From an uncultured Erythrobacter sp. (lineage in GTDB: Bacteria; Pseudomonadota; Alphaproteobacteria; Sphingomonadales; Sphingomonadaceae): a stretch of DNA of 64,000 bases. The stretch covers positions 1,602,874-1,666,873 of the forward strand of contig NZ_CANLMB010000001.1 of the NCBI RefSeq assembly GCF_947492365.1. Reading direction: 5' to 3'. Made by a program: the position numbers and the translations under genes. Below the pieces are notes generated by a model, which was not told the origin of the DNA, searched no databases, and was given only the letters and a program-made list of their open reading frames with translations. Below, one piece after another: positions 53,992 to 62,334 of this stretch. Within the stretch, counting starts at the first letter, position 1. Every line of letters starts with the position of its first letter.

Positions 53992-55686
53992 GTGCAGCGC
54001 GCGGAGCGACGTCGGGTGAGCAGCCTTACGCAATCCGCGCCGAAACCTGCAAGCTTTGTGGGTGGCGATCCCCGAGTCAGCGGCTGGACAATCGGCGCGC
54101 TGATCGTCGCTGCATTCGCCTCGCTGCCGATCCTTGCGATCCTTGTCTCCGCGCCCAGCGGCGGGCTGGAAGCGCTCACCCACCTCGCTGAGACGGTGTT
54201 GGGCCGGTATATTGGCAACACGTTGCTGCTGATGGTGCTGGCGGGAGCGCTTGCGGGAATTGTCGGCACAGGCTGCGCGTGGTTGGTGAGCGCAGCGCGC
54301 TTTCCGGGGCGGACTTTCTTCGCATGGGCACTGGTCCTGCCGCTCGCGGTTCCGGCCTATATTGCGGCCTATATCTATGCCGACCTGCTCGATTTCACCG
54401 GCCATGTGCAAGGCGCATTTCGCGCTGCAACGGGGCTTGGCGTTGGCGAGTACTGGTTCCCGCAGATACGCTCGCTTGGCGGGGGAGCCTTTGTGCTCGG
54501 CATCGTGCTTTACCCCTATGTCTATCTGCTCGCCCGCGCCGGTTTTGCCGCGCAGAGCCTCGGCCAGTTCCACGCCGCGCGCAGCCTTGGCGCGGGCGCT
54601 TCGCGTGCATTCTGGAGGGTTGCCTTGCCCGCCGCGCGGCCCGCAATCGCCGGAGGATTGGCGCTGGTCCTGATGGAGGTGCTCGCCGATTTCGGGGTCG
54701 CGCAATATTTCGCGATTCCCACTTTCAGCACCGGCATCTTCCGCAGCTGGCTGGCGATGGGGGACAAGCAGGCGGCGCTCAAACTCGCCGCGATCATGCT
54801 CGCCTTCGTCATCGTTCTGATTGCGCTGGAGGCCCGCACCCGCGCAGGCCGGACCGCGAGCAAAGACGGTCTTTCCGCCCGCAGCGACGATCCGCTGATC
54901 CAGCTTTCGCCCTTGGGCAAGGCACTCGCGACCCTCGCCTGCGCACTGCCAGTACTGCTCGGCTTTGCCATTCCCGCGGCGCATCTGGGCTGGCTTTCGA
55001 TGAGCGACGTTGCGCTCGGCGCGGCGGGCGATCTGTGGAGCTATGCGCGCGGGAGCCTGTGGCTGGGCCTTGCGACCGCGATTGCCTGCGTAGTCGCCGC
55101 CATATTGCTCGGCTTCGCCAAGACCCGCTCCGCATCACCGCTAACGAGGGGCGCAATCCGCGTTTCGACGCTCGGTTACGCGCTGCCGGGAGCCTTGCTC
55201 GCGGTCGGACTGCTCGCGCCTCTGGGAGCGATTGACGGGACGCTCAGCCGCTTCGTGCGCGACACATTCGGATATTCGGGCGGGTTGATCCTGACCGGCA
55301 CCAGCGCAGTGCTAGTCTACGCGCTGTGCGTGAGGTTCCTGACGGTGGCTTACAACAGCGTCGAGGGCGGCCTCAGCAAAATCCCGCCTTCGCTTGATGC
55401 CGCAGCGCGATCGCTCGGCGCTGGCCCTGCGCGCGTGCTCACCCGCATCTACGCGCCTTTGCTCAGCCCGAGTCTGGCCGCCGCCGCAGCGCTCGTGTTC
55501 ATCGACACTTTGCGCGAATTGCCCGCGACCTTGATCCTGCGCCCCTTCAACCTCGAAACGTTGGCGACGCGCACCTACCGGCTCGCCAGCGATGAACGGC
55601 TGGTGGAGGCTTCGATCCCCGCCCTGATCCTGCTTGCGGCCGGATTGCTGCCCGTGCTGCTGCTCACCCGAACGGGCAAGCGTTAG
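53992..55686 (+). CDS. fbpB: Iron ABC transporter permease (FbpB type, fused halves)
   Basis: A 564-aa permease with two BPD_transp_1 domains. EAA loops are seen at AARSLGAGASRAFWRVALPA (about residues 195-214) and AARSLGAGPARVLTRIYAPL (near 470). About twelve TM segments. It imports ferric iron with the neighbouring ATPase and binding protein. Start GTG 53992 or GTG 54016; the first is 12 bases from the divergent fbpC start. Confidence 0.9.
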   Translation: MQRAERRRVSSLTQSAPKPASFVGGDPRVSGWTIGALIVAAFASLPILAILVSAPSGGLEALTHLAETVLGRYIGNTLLLMVLAGALAGIVGTGCAWLVSAARFPGRTFFAWALVLPLAVPAYIAAYIYADLLDFTGHVQGAFRAATGLGVGEYWFPQIRSLGGGAFVLGIVLYPYVYLLARAGFAAQSLGQFHAARSLGAGASRAFWRVALPAARPAIAGGLALVLMEVLADFGVAQYFAIPTFSTGIFRSWLAMGDKQAALKLAAIMLAFVIVLIALEARTRAGRTASKDGLSARSDDPLIQLSPLGKALATLACALPVLLGFAIPAAHLGWLSMSDVALGAAGDLWSYARGSLWLGLATAIACVVAAILLGFAKTRSASPLTRGAIRVSTLGYALPGALLAVGLLAPLGAIDGTLSRFVRDTFGYSGGLILTGTSAVLVYALCVRFLTVAYNSVEGGLSKIPPSLDAAARSLGAGPARVLTRIYAPLLSPSLAAAAALVFIDTLRELPATLILRPFNLETLATRTYRLASDERLVEASIPALILLAAGLLPVLLLTRTGKR

Positions 55687-55689
55687 CGG

Positions 55690-56148
55690 CTACTCGGCGG
55701 CGTTCGCTTCGAGAAAGGCGATCAGATCCGCGCGCCGCTGTGCGTCGTCGATCCCCGGGATCATCATCCGCGTGCCAGGCAGGAAACCGCTCGGATCGCC
55801 GAGATATTCGAACAGCACTTCGTCGGTCCAGACCACGTCAGCGCTGCCATTGGCTTCGGAGTAATTGTAGCCCGCGACCGAGCCAGCGGGCCGCCCGACC
55901 ACGCCGTAAAGCGTCGGGCCGACGCCGGGTCCGTCGTCGGCCAGCGAATGGCATGCGCGACATTGGCCAAAGGCCCCTTCGCCCGCTGCCGGATCGCCGG
56001 TGACGTCGGCAAAGGCGACTTCTACGGACGGCTCGACCGCTGCCTCACTCGGCGCGGCACCCGTTGAATCCTCGCTCGCTCCCCCGCCGCATGCCGACAA
56101 AGCGGCCAGGCCCGCGAGTGCGATGGTGGTCTTTATGAGTGCGCGCAT
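55690..56148 (-). CDS. c-type cytochrome, lipoprotein
   Basis: A 152-aa class I cytochrome c. A lipoprotein signal (LIKTTIALAGLAALSAC, Cys20) is followed by a Gly/Ser/Ala linker. The haem site is QCRACHSLADDG; the axial Met is in PGTRMMIPGI. The fold matches cytochrome c552/cy types. ATG 56148 is preferred over 56223, which adds a non-signal N-terminus. It probably serves the respiratory chain. Confidence 0.88.
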   Translation of the reverse strand: MRALIKTTIALAGLAALSACGGGASEDSTGAAPSEAAVEPSVEVAFADVTGDPAAGEGAFGQCRACHSLADDGPGVGPTLYGVVGRPAGSVAGYNYSEANGSADVVWTDEVLFEYLGDPSGFLPGTRMMIPGIDDAQRRADLIAFLEANAAE

Positions 56149-56261
56149 GAGAGGGTCTTCCTTAAAATGAGGCGTTCCAATTCCGCCAGCGCGCGGCGAT
56201 TTGCAAGCCCTTATACTGCGCAAGATTGCCTAACTCGGCGCGGGCGCTAAAAGGCGGTCCT

Positions 56262-57149
56262 ATGGAAAACACCACACCAGACGTCACCACCAGCGAAACG
56301 CCCGCCGAAACGCCAGTCGCCACTGCCAGCGAAATACCGAGCGCCGCGCCACTTTTGAAGTGGCACACCAAGCTCGTCCTCGCACTGCTGGTCTTCACTC
56401 CCCTGTTCTTCATGGTCGCCGCGCTCGGCACCAAGATAGGGCTGTGGAGCTGGCAGACAGGGCTTGGCACACTGACTATTGGCGGCGGGCCGATCATTCT
56501 GGGACTGACCGGGGTTGCGGCGCTGGTTTCGCTCGGGCTTGGCGTGTTCAAGAAGCCGCGCAGCAAGCGGGTGCTTACGGTCGCGGCTATCGGCCTGCTT
56601 GTGCCGCTGGGCGCTTTTGCGATGCTTGGCATGATGAGCGGAACCGCTGCCGATAACCCGATCCACGATGTCGCCACCGACACCGCCAATCCGCCTAGCT
56701 TCTCGCCCGAAACCATCCGCGCTCGCCTGCAAGCCGAAGCCAATCCGCTAAGCGACTATCAGCTGCCGCTGGGCGAGATCGAGATGTATTCGAGCAGCGC
56801 GCCTGAACTCGCAATCAAGAGCCATGCGCAGATCATCAACGATGCCTATGCCGAGCTTTCCCCGCTGCCTTTGGGCGGAGCGAGCCGGGCTGATGCGGTG
56901 GCCGCGGTAGCCGCTGCAATGGGCGAAATGGGCTTTGCTGATATCCGCACCGATGCCGAAGCGGGCCGTGTCGAAGGCGTCGCGGAAACCTTCTGGTTCG
57001 GCTTCAAGGATGACGTTGTCGCGCGCGTGGGTGAGAACCAGATCGACTTCCGCTCGGTCAGCCGCGTGGGCCGCAGCGACCTTGGCGCCAATGCCGCTCG
57101 CATCGCCGAACTGCGCGAGCTGGTCGCGCAGCAGATCGGTCAACGCTGA
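56262..57149 (+). CDS. Membrane protein with C-terminal DUF1499 domain
   Basis: A 295-aa protein. A Thr/Pro-rich N-terminus precedes three TM segments (LVLALLVFTPLFFMVAALGT, LTGVAALVSLGLGVF and VLTVAAIGLLVPLGAFAMLG). The C-terminal DUF1499 domain has PLPLGGASRADAVAAVAAAM, then EGVAETFWFGFKDDVVARVG and VDFRSVSRVG-type DFRSVSRVGRSDLGANAARI. Function unknown. ATG 56262 has AAAGG upstream. It overlaps the next gene tail-to-tail by 10 bases. Confidence 0.8.
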   Translation: MENTTPDVTTSETPAETPVATASEIPSAAPLLKWHTKLVLALLVFTPLFFMVAALGTKIGLWSWQTGLGTLTIGGGPIILGLTGVAALVSLGLGVFKKPRSKRVLTVAAIGLLVPLGAFAMLGMMSGTAADNPIHDVATDTANPPSFSPETIRARLQAEANPLSDYQLPLGEIEMYSSSAPELAIKSHAQIINDAYAELSPLPLGGASRADAVAAVAAAMGEMGFADIRTDAEAGRVEGVAETFWFGFKDDVVARVGENQIDFRSVSRVGRSDLGANAARIAELRELVAQQIGQR

Positions 57150-57748
57150 GCGAACATCGCCGCAGCCAGCGCGCTGCGCTGAAACACGGTCAGCACGCAT
57201 AGGCCGGCATAGGCGTAGGCGATCACGCCGAACCATGCCGGAAACAGGCACATGGCGATGAAGACCGCAATGGTCTCTGCCCCTTCGGCAAGGCCGGTGG
57301 AGTAGAAAAAGCTCTTCTGCCCATGCGCCTCGGACGCTTCCCCGCGCTGCGCGGCGATCACGGCAAAGGCGAGGAAACTGACGCCGGTGAGCACGAAACT
57401 CGCGGTCAGCACCAACGCAGGCAATGTGTTCTCAGCCGCCAACGCTCCGAAGCCGAGCGGGATGGACACGTAGAAGGCGAAGTCGGCGACAATGTCGAAA
57501 TAGCCGCCGAGATCGGTTGGCCCTTTGGCGCGCGCGATCGCTCCATCGAGGCCGTCGGCGAGCCGGTTTGCTACGATCAAAGCCAGCCCCACCCATAGCT
57601 GTCCGAACGCAATCGCAACTGCCCCGCCCAGCCCGAGCGCCAGCCCTGCAAAGGTCAGCATGTTCGCCGACACGCCTATGCCCGCAAGCGTCTGCCCTGC
57701 GCGGTTAAGCGACGGGTCGATCAGCGGCCGAAGCTTGGCGTCAAACAC
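57140..57748 (-). CDS. CDP-alcohol phosphatidyltransferase family protein
   Basis: A 202-aa membrane enzyme. The family signature is ADGLDGAIARAKGPTDLGGY followed by FDIVADF (residues about 64-90), fitting D-x2-DG-x2-AR-x8-G-x3-D-x3-D. Several TM helices. It links an alcohol to a CDP-diacylglycerol in phospholipid synthesis; the alcohol is not evident. GTG 57748 is the start. Six bases separate it from the transporter gene. Confidence 0.85.
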   Translation of the reverse strand: MFDAKLRPLIDPSLNRAGQTLAGIGVSANMLTFAGLALGLGGAVAIAFGQLWVGLALIVANRLADGLDGAIARAKGPTDLGGYFDIVADFAFYVSIPLGFGALAAENTLPALVLTASFVLTGVSFLAFAVIAAQRGEASEAHGQKSFFYSTGLAEGAETIAVFIAMCLFPAWFGVIAYAYAGLCVLTVFQRSALAAAMFAQR

Positions 57749-57754
57749 GGATTG

Positions 57755-59029
57755 CTATCCCCATGTCAGCAGCCCGATCCAAGCGCCGGTCATCGCGGTG
57801 GCAATGTTGCCCGCGATCCAGCTCTTGATCCCCAGCCCCGCAGCCTCGGCGCGGCGTTCGGGACACAGAGTGCCGATGGTCGAAACCAGCAGGCCGACGC
57901 TCGCGAGGTTCGCCACTCCGCACAGCGCATAGGTCACGATCAACAGGCTGCGCGGGCCAAGCGTGCCTTCGGGCAGCGCGGCGAGTTCGAGATAGGCGAC
58001 ATATTCGTTGAGGATCGCTTTGGTGCCCATCAATCCGCCCGCGGCTTGCGCTTCGCCCCAAGGCACTCCGATCAGCCACATAAAGGGCGCAAAGACCCAG
58101 CCAAAGATGCGCTTCAAACTGAGCGGCTCGTCGCCCACCAGTGGCAGCAGAGCGAGCACCTGATCCGCCAGCGAAACCAGCGCGAAGATCACGATGATGA
58201 CCGCGATCACAGCGAGGAACAGCTGCATCCCGTCCATCGTCCCTTTGACCACGGCATCGACGCTGTTTTCGTATTTGAGGCCCGGTTCTTCACTGTCAGT
58301 CTCGGTTGCTACTTCGCCTTCCTCACCCGGCACCATCAGCTTGGCGATCAGCAGGGCGGCGGGGAGCGAAATCAGCGAAGCGGCGATCATATGGCCGACC
58401 GCATCAGGCACGGTCGCTCGCAAGGTTGTCGCGTAGAGGATCAGGATCGCGCCGCTGATCGTCGCCATCGCGAGGACCATGACCTGAAACAGCTCCGCGC
58501 GGCTCATGCGGGCAAAATATGCGCGCACCACCAGCGGGCTTTCGACCACGCCGAGGAACATATTCGCCCCGCCCGACAGGCCCACAACCCCGCTCACGCC
58601 CAGCGTCCGGCGCAGCAGGAAGGAGAGGCCATTCACCAACCAGCGCAGCACGCCCCAATGCCACAACAGCGCCGCCAGCGCGCTAAACACGATCACCAGC
58701 GGAAGGATCTGAAAAGCAATGATTAGCGGAGGCCCAGCACCCTCTTTAAGCTCGAATGGCAGGTCGGCGCCGCCCAGATAGCCGAACATGTAAGCAGAGC
58801 CGTCCAGCGTCGCGCGCTCGATCGCCGCGACCCCTTCATTGGCCAACGTCACCACCTCCCACACAAACGGCACGCGCACGATCAGCAATGCGAGCACCCC
58901 CTGCAAAGCCAGCGCGCCCGCGATCCATCGCCAGCTCGGACGGCCTGCGCGATTCTCACTCAGCCCCCACGCCAGCGCGAGCAGCACCGCAATGCCGAGA
59001 ACCCCGCGAAATTGATCGAACAGTTCCAA
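57755..59029 (-). CDS. Concentrative nucleoside transporter (NupC type)
   Basis: A 424-aa CNT-family nucleoside:cation symporter. Signatures are VFSALAALLWHWGVLRWLVN, then LGVSGVVGLSGGANMFLGVV and EAQAAGGLMGTKAILNEYVA, with ATISGAILILYATTLRATVP. About eight or more TM segments. It imports nucleosides, fitting with thymidine kinase elsewhere in the window. The start is TTG 59029 with AAGGGA upstream. Confidence 0.9.
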   Translation of the reverse strand: MELFDQFRGVLGIAVLLALAWGLSENRAGRPSWRWIAGALALQGVLALLIVRVPFVWEVVTLANEGVAAIERATLDGSAYMFGYLGGADLPFELKEGAGPPLIIAFQILPLVIVFSALAALLWHWGVLRWLVNGLSFLLRRTLGVSGVVGLSGGANMFLGVVESPLVVRAYFARMSRAELFQVMVLAMATISGAILILYATTLRATVPDAVGHMIAASLISLPAALLIAKLMVPGEEGEVATETDSEEPGLKYENSVDAVVKGTMDGMQLFLAVIAVIIVIFALVSLADQVLALLPLVGDEPLSLKRIFGWVFAPFMWLIGVPWGEAQAAGGLMGTKAILNEYVAYLELAALPEGTLGPRSLLIVTYALCGVANLASVGLLVSTIGTLCPERRAEAAGLGIKSWIAGNIATAMTGAWIGLLTWG

Positions 59030-59073
59030 ATTCAGTCCCTTAAATCCGGCTCAGGCCCGGCCCCCAACGCAGC

Positions 59074-61215
59074 CTAGCCGCGCCGCCAGTCGTGATATTT
59101 CTCGACCCAGCCGAGCAGCCGCTCGGGCTTATGCGCCTTCTTCCAATCGCCGGCGGCAAACTTGTTCGCCTCGGCCATGGTCGGATAGGAATGCACGGTG
59201 CCGAGGATCTTGTTCAGACCCAGCTTGTGCTTCATCGCCAGCACATATTCGGCAAGCAATTCGCCCGCATTATTGCCCACGATTGTCGCGCCGAGAATGG
59301 TGTCCTTGCCGCCCGCCGGAGTGAGGACTTTGACAAAACCCTTGGTCTCGCTTTCGGCAATCGCGCGGTCGAGATCGTCGAGGTCATAGCGGGTGACTTC
59401 GACCTCGATGCCCTGCTCTGCCGCCTCTTTTTCATTGAGGCCAACGCGCGCGACTTCGGGGTCGAGGAAGGTCACGGCAGGGATCACGCGGTAGTCGGCT
59501 TTGAACTTCTTGAACTGGCCGAACAGCGCGTTGACGCTGGCGAACCATGCCTGATGGCTGGCGGTGTGGGTGAACTGGTAAGGCCCCGCAACATCGCCCG
59601 CGGCGAAGATGTTGGGGAATTTGGTCGCGAGGAATTCGTCGGTAACAACAGTGCGATCGGTGTCGATGCCTAGCTCCTCCAACCCGAAACCAGTGAGCCG
59701 CGCCTTGCGCCCGACTGCGATAATGAGCGCGTCGTAAGGCACAGCCGCTTCGCCCGCGCTGCTTTCGGTGAACAGAGTGCCATCAGCGACCCGCACCGCG
59801 CGGTGGCCGGTCAAGACCGTGACGCCCGATTCCTCCAGCGCCTTGCGGGCGAGGTTCGAGACGTCCTCGTCTTCGCGGCCCAGCACATGATCCTCCATCT
59901 CGACCTGAGTCACTTTCGAGCCAAGCCGTGCAAGTGACTGGGAAAGCTCGCATCCGATGGGACCGCCGCCCAGCACCGCTACCCGTGCGGGCGCTTCGTC
60001 CATATGCGAGAACACCTCCCACATCGTCTCGCTGGTGAGGTAGCCGGAGGTCTCGATCCCCTCGATCGGAGGCACAACCGGCTCCGCGCCGCTGGCGATC
60101 ACGATCGAGCGGGTGGTGAGGCGCTGCGTCCCACCATCGTTCAATGCGATCTCGACCGTCCACGGATCGACGATCTTGGCATAGCCCTTCACCACATCGA
60201 CGCCGAGGCCTTCATAACGCTCGACCGAGTCATGCGGTTCGATGGTTTTGATCACGTCCATGACGCGCGCCATGGTCTGTTTGAACGGGACTTTCGGTTC
60301 GACCGGCGCGATGCCGTATCGGTCGGCCTTGCGCATCGTCTCGGCCACCTTTGCGCTCTTGATCAAAGCCTTGGACGGCACACAGCCGGTGTTGAGGCAG
60401 TCGCCGCCCATTTCGTGCGCTTCGACCAGAGTGACCTTGGCCTTCACCGTCGAGGCGATGAGCGAAGACACCAGCCCCGCCGCACCCGCGCCGATCACCA
60501 CCATATTGCGGTCGTACCTTTTGGGACGTGTGAAGCCTTTGTAGACCCGCCGACGCTTGATCGCGCCGACAATGCCTTTCGCGATCCACGGGACGATGGC
60601 GAGCAGGACGAAGCTGCCCAGCAGCGCAGGCGAGAGCAGGCCAGACGTGCTCTCGATCTCGGCCAGCCTTGTGCCGAGATTCACAAAGACAATCGTGCCC
60701 AGCAGCATCCCGATCTGACTCACAATCACAAAGGTCAGCGTCTTGATCCGCGTCAGCCCCATGACGAGGTTGATGACGAAGAACGGCACTGCGGGGATCA
60801 TGCGCAGGGTGAAGAGGTAGAAGGCGCCATCGCGCTCAAGCCCCGAATTGATCGCCTTCAACCGCTCGCCAAAGCGTGCTTCGATTGTGTCGCGCAGGAC
60901 ATATCGCGAGGAGAGGAACGCAAGCGTTGCCCCCAAAGTCGAAGCGAAGGAGACGAGGACCGTGCCCGTGACGAGCCCGAACATCGCGCCCGCCGCGAGC
61001 GTCATCACCAGCGCTCCGGGCAGCGAAGCGGCGGTCACCGCGACATAGATCAGGAAGAACACGGCGAGGACGAGGAACTGGTTCTCGGAGTAGAAATCCT
61101 GCCAGTCAGCAACCAGCGCCTTGATCCCCTCCAGCGTGAGGTAGGAGCCCAGATCGAAGGCGAAATACGCCGCGATCAGCGCCGCGAGCGCGAGGATGAT
61201 CAGTATCTTCTTCAT
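59074..61215 (-). CDS. VTT-domain membrane region fused to dihydrolipoamide-dehydrogenase-like flavoprotein
   Basis: A 713-aa fusion. Residues 1-220 are a TVP38/DedA-like VTT membrane domain (TAASLPGALVMTLAAGAMFG, then FTLRMIPAVPFFVINLVMGL). Residues 236-713 are a pyridine-nucleotide disulfide reductase: FAD loop VVIGAGAAGLVSS (239-251), redox pair Cys273-Cys278 in GGDCLNTGCVPSKAL, NAD loop VAVLGGGPIGCELSQSLARL, and the C-terminal interface with the HSYPTMAE motif. The mercuric-reductase-like active His is in that last motif. Substrate unknown. ATG 61215. Confidence 0.88.
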   Translation of the reverse strand: MKKILIILALAALIAAYFAFDLGSYLTLEGIKALVADWQDFYSENQFLVLAVFFLIYVAVTAASLPGALVMTLAAGAMFGLVTGTVLVSFASTLGATLAFLSSRYVLRDTIEARFGERLKAINSGLERDGAFYLFTLRMIPAVPFFVINLVMGLTRIKTLTFVIVSQIGMLLGTIVFVNLGTRLAEIESTSGLLSPALLGSFVLLAIVPWIAKGIVGAIKRRRVYKGFTRPKRYDRNMVVIGAGAAGLVSSLIASTVKAKVTLVEAHEMGGDCLNTGCVPSKALIKSAKVAETMRKADRYGIAPVEPKVPFKQTMARVMDVIKTIEPHDSVERYEGLGVDVVKGYAKIVDPWTVEIALNDGGTQRLTTRSIVIASGAEPVVPPIEGIETSGYLTSETMWEVFSHMDEAPARVAVLGGGPIGCELSQSLARLGSKVTQVEMEDHVLGREDEDVSNLARKALEESGVTVLTGHRAVRVADGTLFTESSAGEAAVPYDALIIAVGRKARLTGFGLEELGIDTDRTVVTDEFLATKFPNIFAAGDVAGPYQFTHTASHQAWFASVNALFGQFKKFKADYRVIPAVTFLDPEVARVGLNEKEAAEQGIEVEVTRYDLDDLDRAIAESETKGFVKVLTPAGGKDTILGATIVGNNAGELLAEYVLAMKHKLGLNKILGTVHSYPTMAEANKFAAGDWKKAHKPERLLGWVEKYHDWRRG

Positions 61216-61259
61216 GAAAGCCCCTTTTGCGTAGCCATTCGGCCTATGCGGTGGATTCG

Positions 61260-62324
61260 TTACGCGCCGCTCGCAAGAGTGGCGTATTGGGAAACCCAGC
61301 GATTGTCGATCCAATGCTTGAGCCGCGCCACCCAGCGACCTTGCGCTGCGAAGGGGCCGTAGCTGGCGATGGCCGAGCCATTGCCGGTCGAAAGCAGGTA
61401 GAGGCTCGCTGGGCGCGGATAGTAAATGCGGGTCGGCCCGTCCCCTGCCATCACGTCGCGCAAATTGCGCGCATGGATCGGTCCAGCCATCACGGCGTGA
61501 ACGCCCGAGTGACCGACCGGGTGGTCTTGCCGCGAAGCCACGTCTCCGATGGCGTAGGTATGCGGGTGCGAGGTGGAGCGCTGGAAAGGGTCAACCGCGA
61601 TGAAGCCTGCCTCATCGCATGCCAGCCCGCCCGCACGCGGCCAGCCGGGTGCGCCGCTTCCTAGCGCAGCGATCACGAGATCAAACGGGTCGAGCATGTC
61701 TCCGCCATCGAAATGCGCGTCTTGTTCGATCACGGCGATCCCCTGCCGCCGCAGTTCCTTGCGAACCTTGCGCCTTACGGCCTTGGAGAAATCAGGCAGC
61801 AGCCCCTCTTTGCCCGCCACCAAAGTCACTTCGGTACCGCCACCGGCGCGATTCTTCATCGCAAAGGCAATCTCGACCCCGCCTGCCCCTCCGCCGACAA
61901 CGGCAATGCGTGCAGCAGGTGGATCGGCGTCGAGCTTCTCGACAAAGGCATCAATCGGCCGCACGTCGATCAGGCGCGGGTCATCGCCCAGGATGCGCGC
62001 AGCCTGTCCGACCCCGCCAGTGTCAATCGACGCCACATCAAAACCGACTAAGCCGCACGACTGGGTGAGCACTGAGCGCGCCTCGGGATCAATCGCGATG
62101 CAGTGGTCGAGCACCAGCTCCGCGCCCGCGCGCTTTGCCAGTCCGGCAAGGTCAACCGTCCCCTCATCGCGCCCGTAACGCCCCGCGATCCAGCCGGGCA
62201 CCATGCCCGAATAGCGCAAGGTCGGCGAAGGGGTGAGCAGGGTCGCTTGGCTGCAAGGAAGCCCTCGCCTGATCCAGTCAGCAAGCACCGCGACATGCGC
62301 GTGCCCTCCTCCGATCAGCAGCAA
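61260..62324 (-). CDS. FAD-dependent pyridine nucleotide-disulfide oxidoreductase
   Basis: A 354-aa NDH-2-like flavoprotein. The opening LLIGGGHAHVAVLADWIRRG is the FAD loop, RYSGMVPGWIAGRY is typical of the group related to the domain fused to selenophosphate synthases, and AVVGGGAGGVEIAFAM is the NAD loop. TYAIGDVASRQDHP is the second FAD motif. Start TTG 62324; no ATG or GTG is available before an in-frame stop. It is 10 bases from acs. Confidence 0.82.
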   Translation of the reverse strand: MLLIGGGHAHVAVLADWIRRGLPCSQATLLTPSPTLRYSGMVPGWIAGRYGRDEGTVDLAGLAKRAGAELVLDHCIAIDPEARSVLTQSCGLVGFDVASIDTGGVGQAARILGDDPRLIDVRPIDAFVEKLDADPPAARIAVVGGGAGGVEIAFAMKNRAGGGTEVTLVAGKEGLLPDFSKAVRRKVRKELRRQGIAVIEQDAHFDGGDMLDPFDLVIAALGSGAPGWPRAGGLACDEAGFIAVDPFQRSTSHPHTYAIGDVASRQDHPVGHSGVHAVMAGPIHARNLRDVMAGDGPTRIYYPRPASLYLLSTGNGSAIASYGPFAAQGRWVARLKHWIDNRWVSQYATLASGA

Positions 62325-62334
62325 GTGTGCAGGA

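Noticed and set aside
53977..54984. 335-codon minus-strand frame over the permease gene
   Set aside because: Arg/Glu/Gln-rich mirror of membrane-helix codons; the permease is unambiguous.
60004..61362. 452-codon open frame antisense to the VTT-flavoprotein gene
   Set aside because: Shadow frame rich in Asp, His and Arg; the sense strand has intact FAD, redox-cysteine and NAD motifs.
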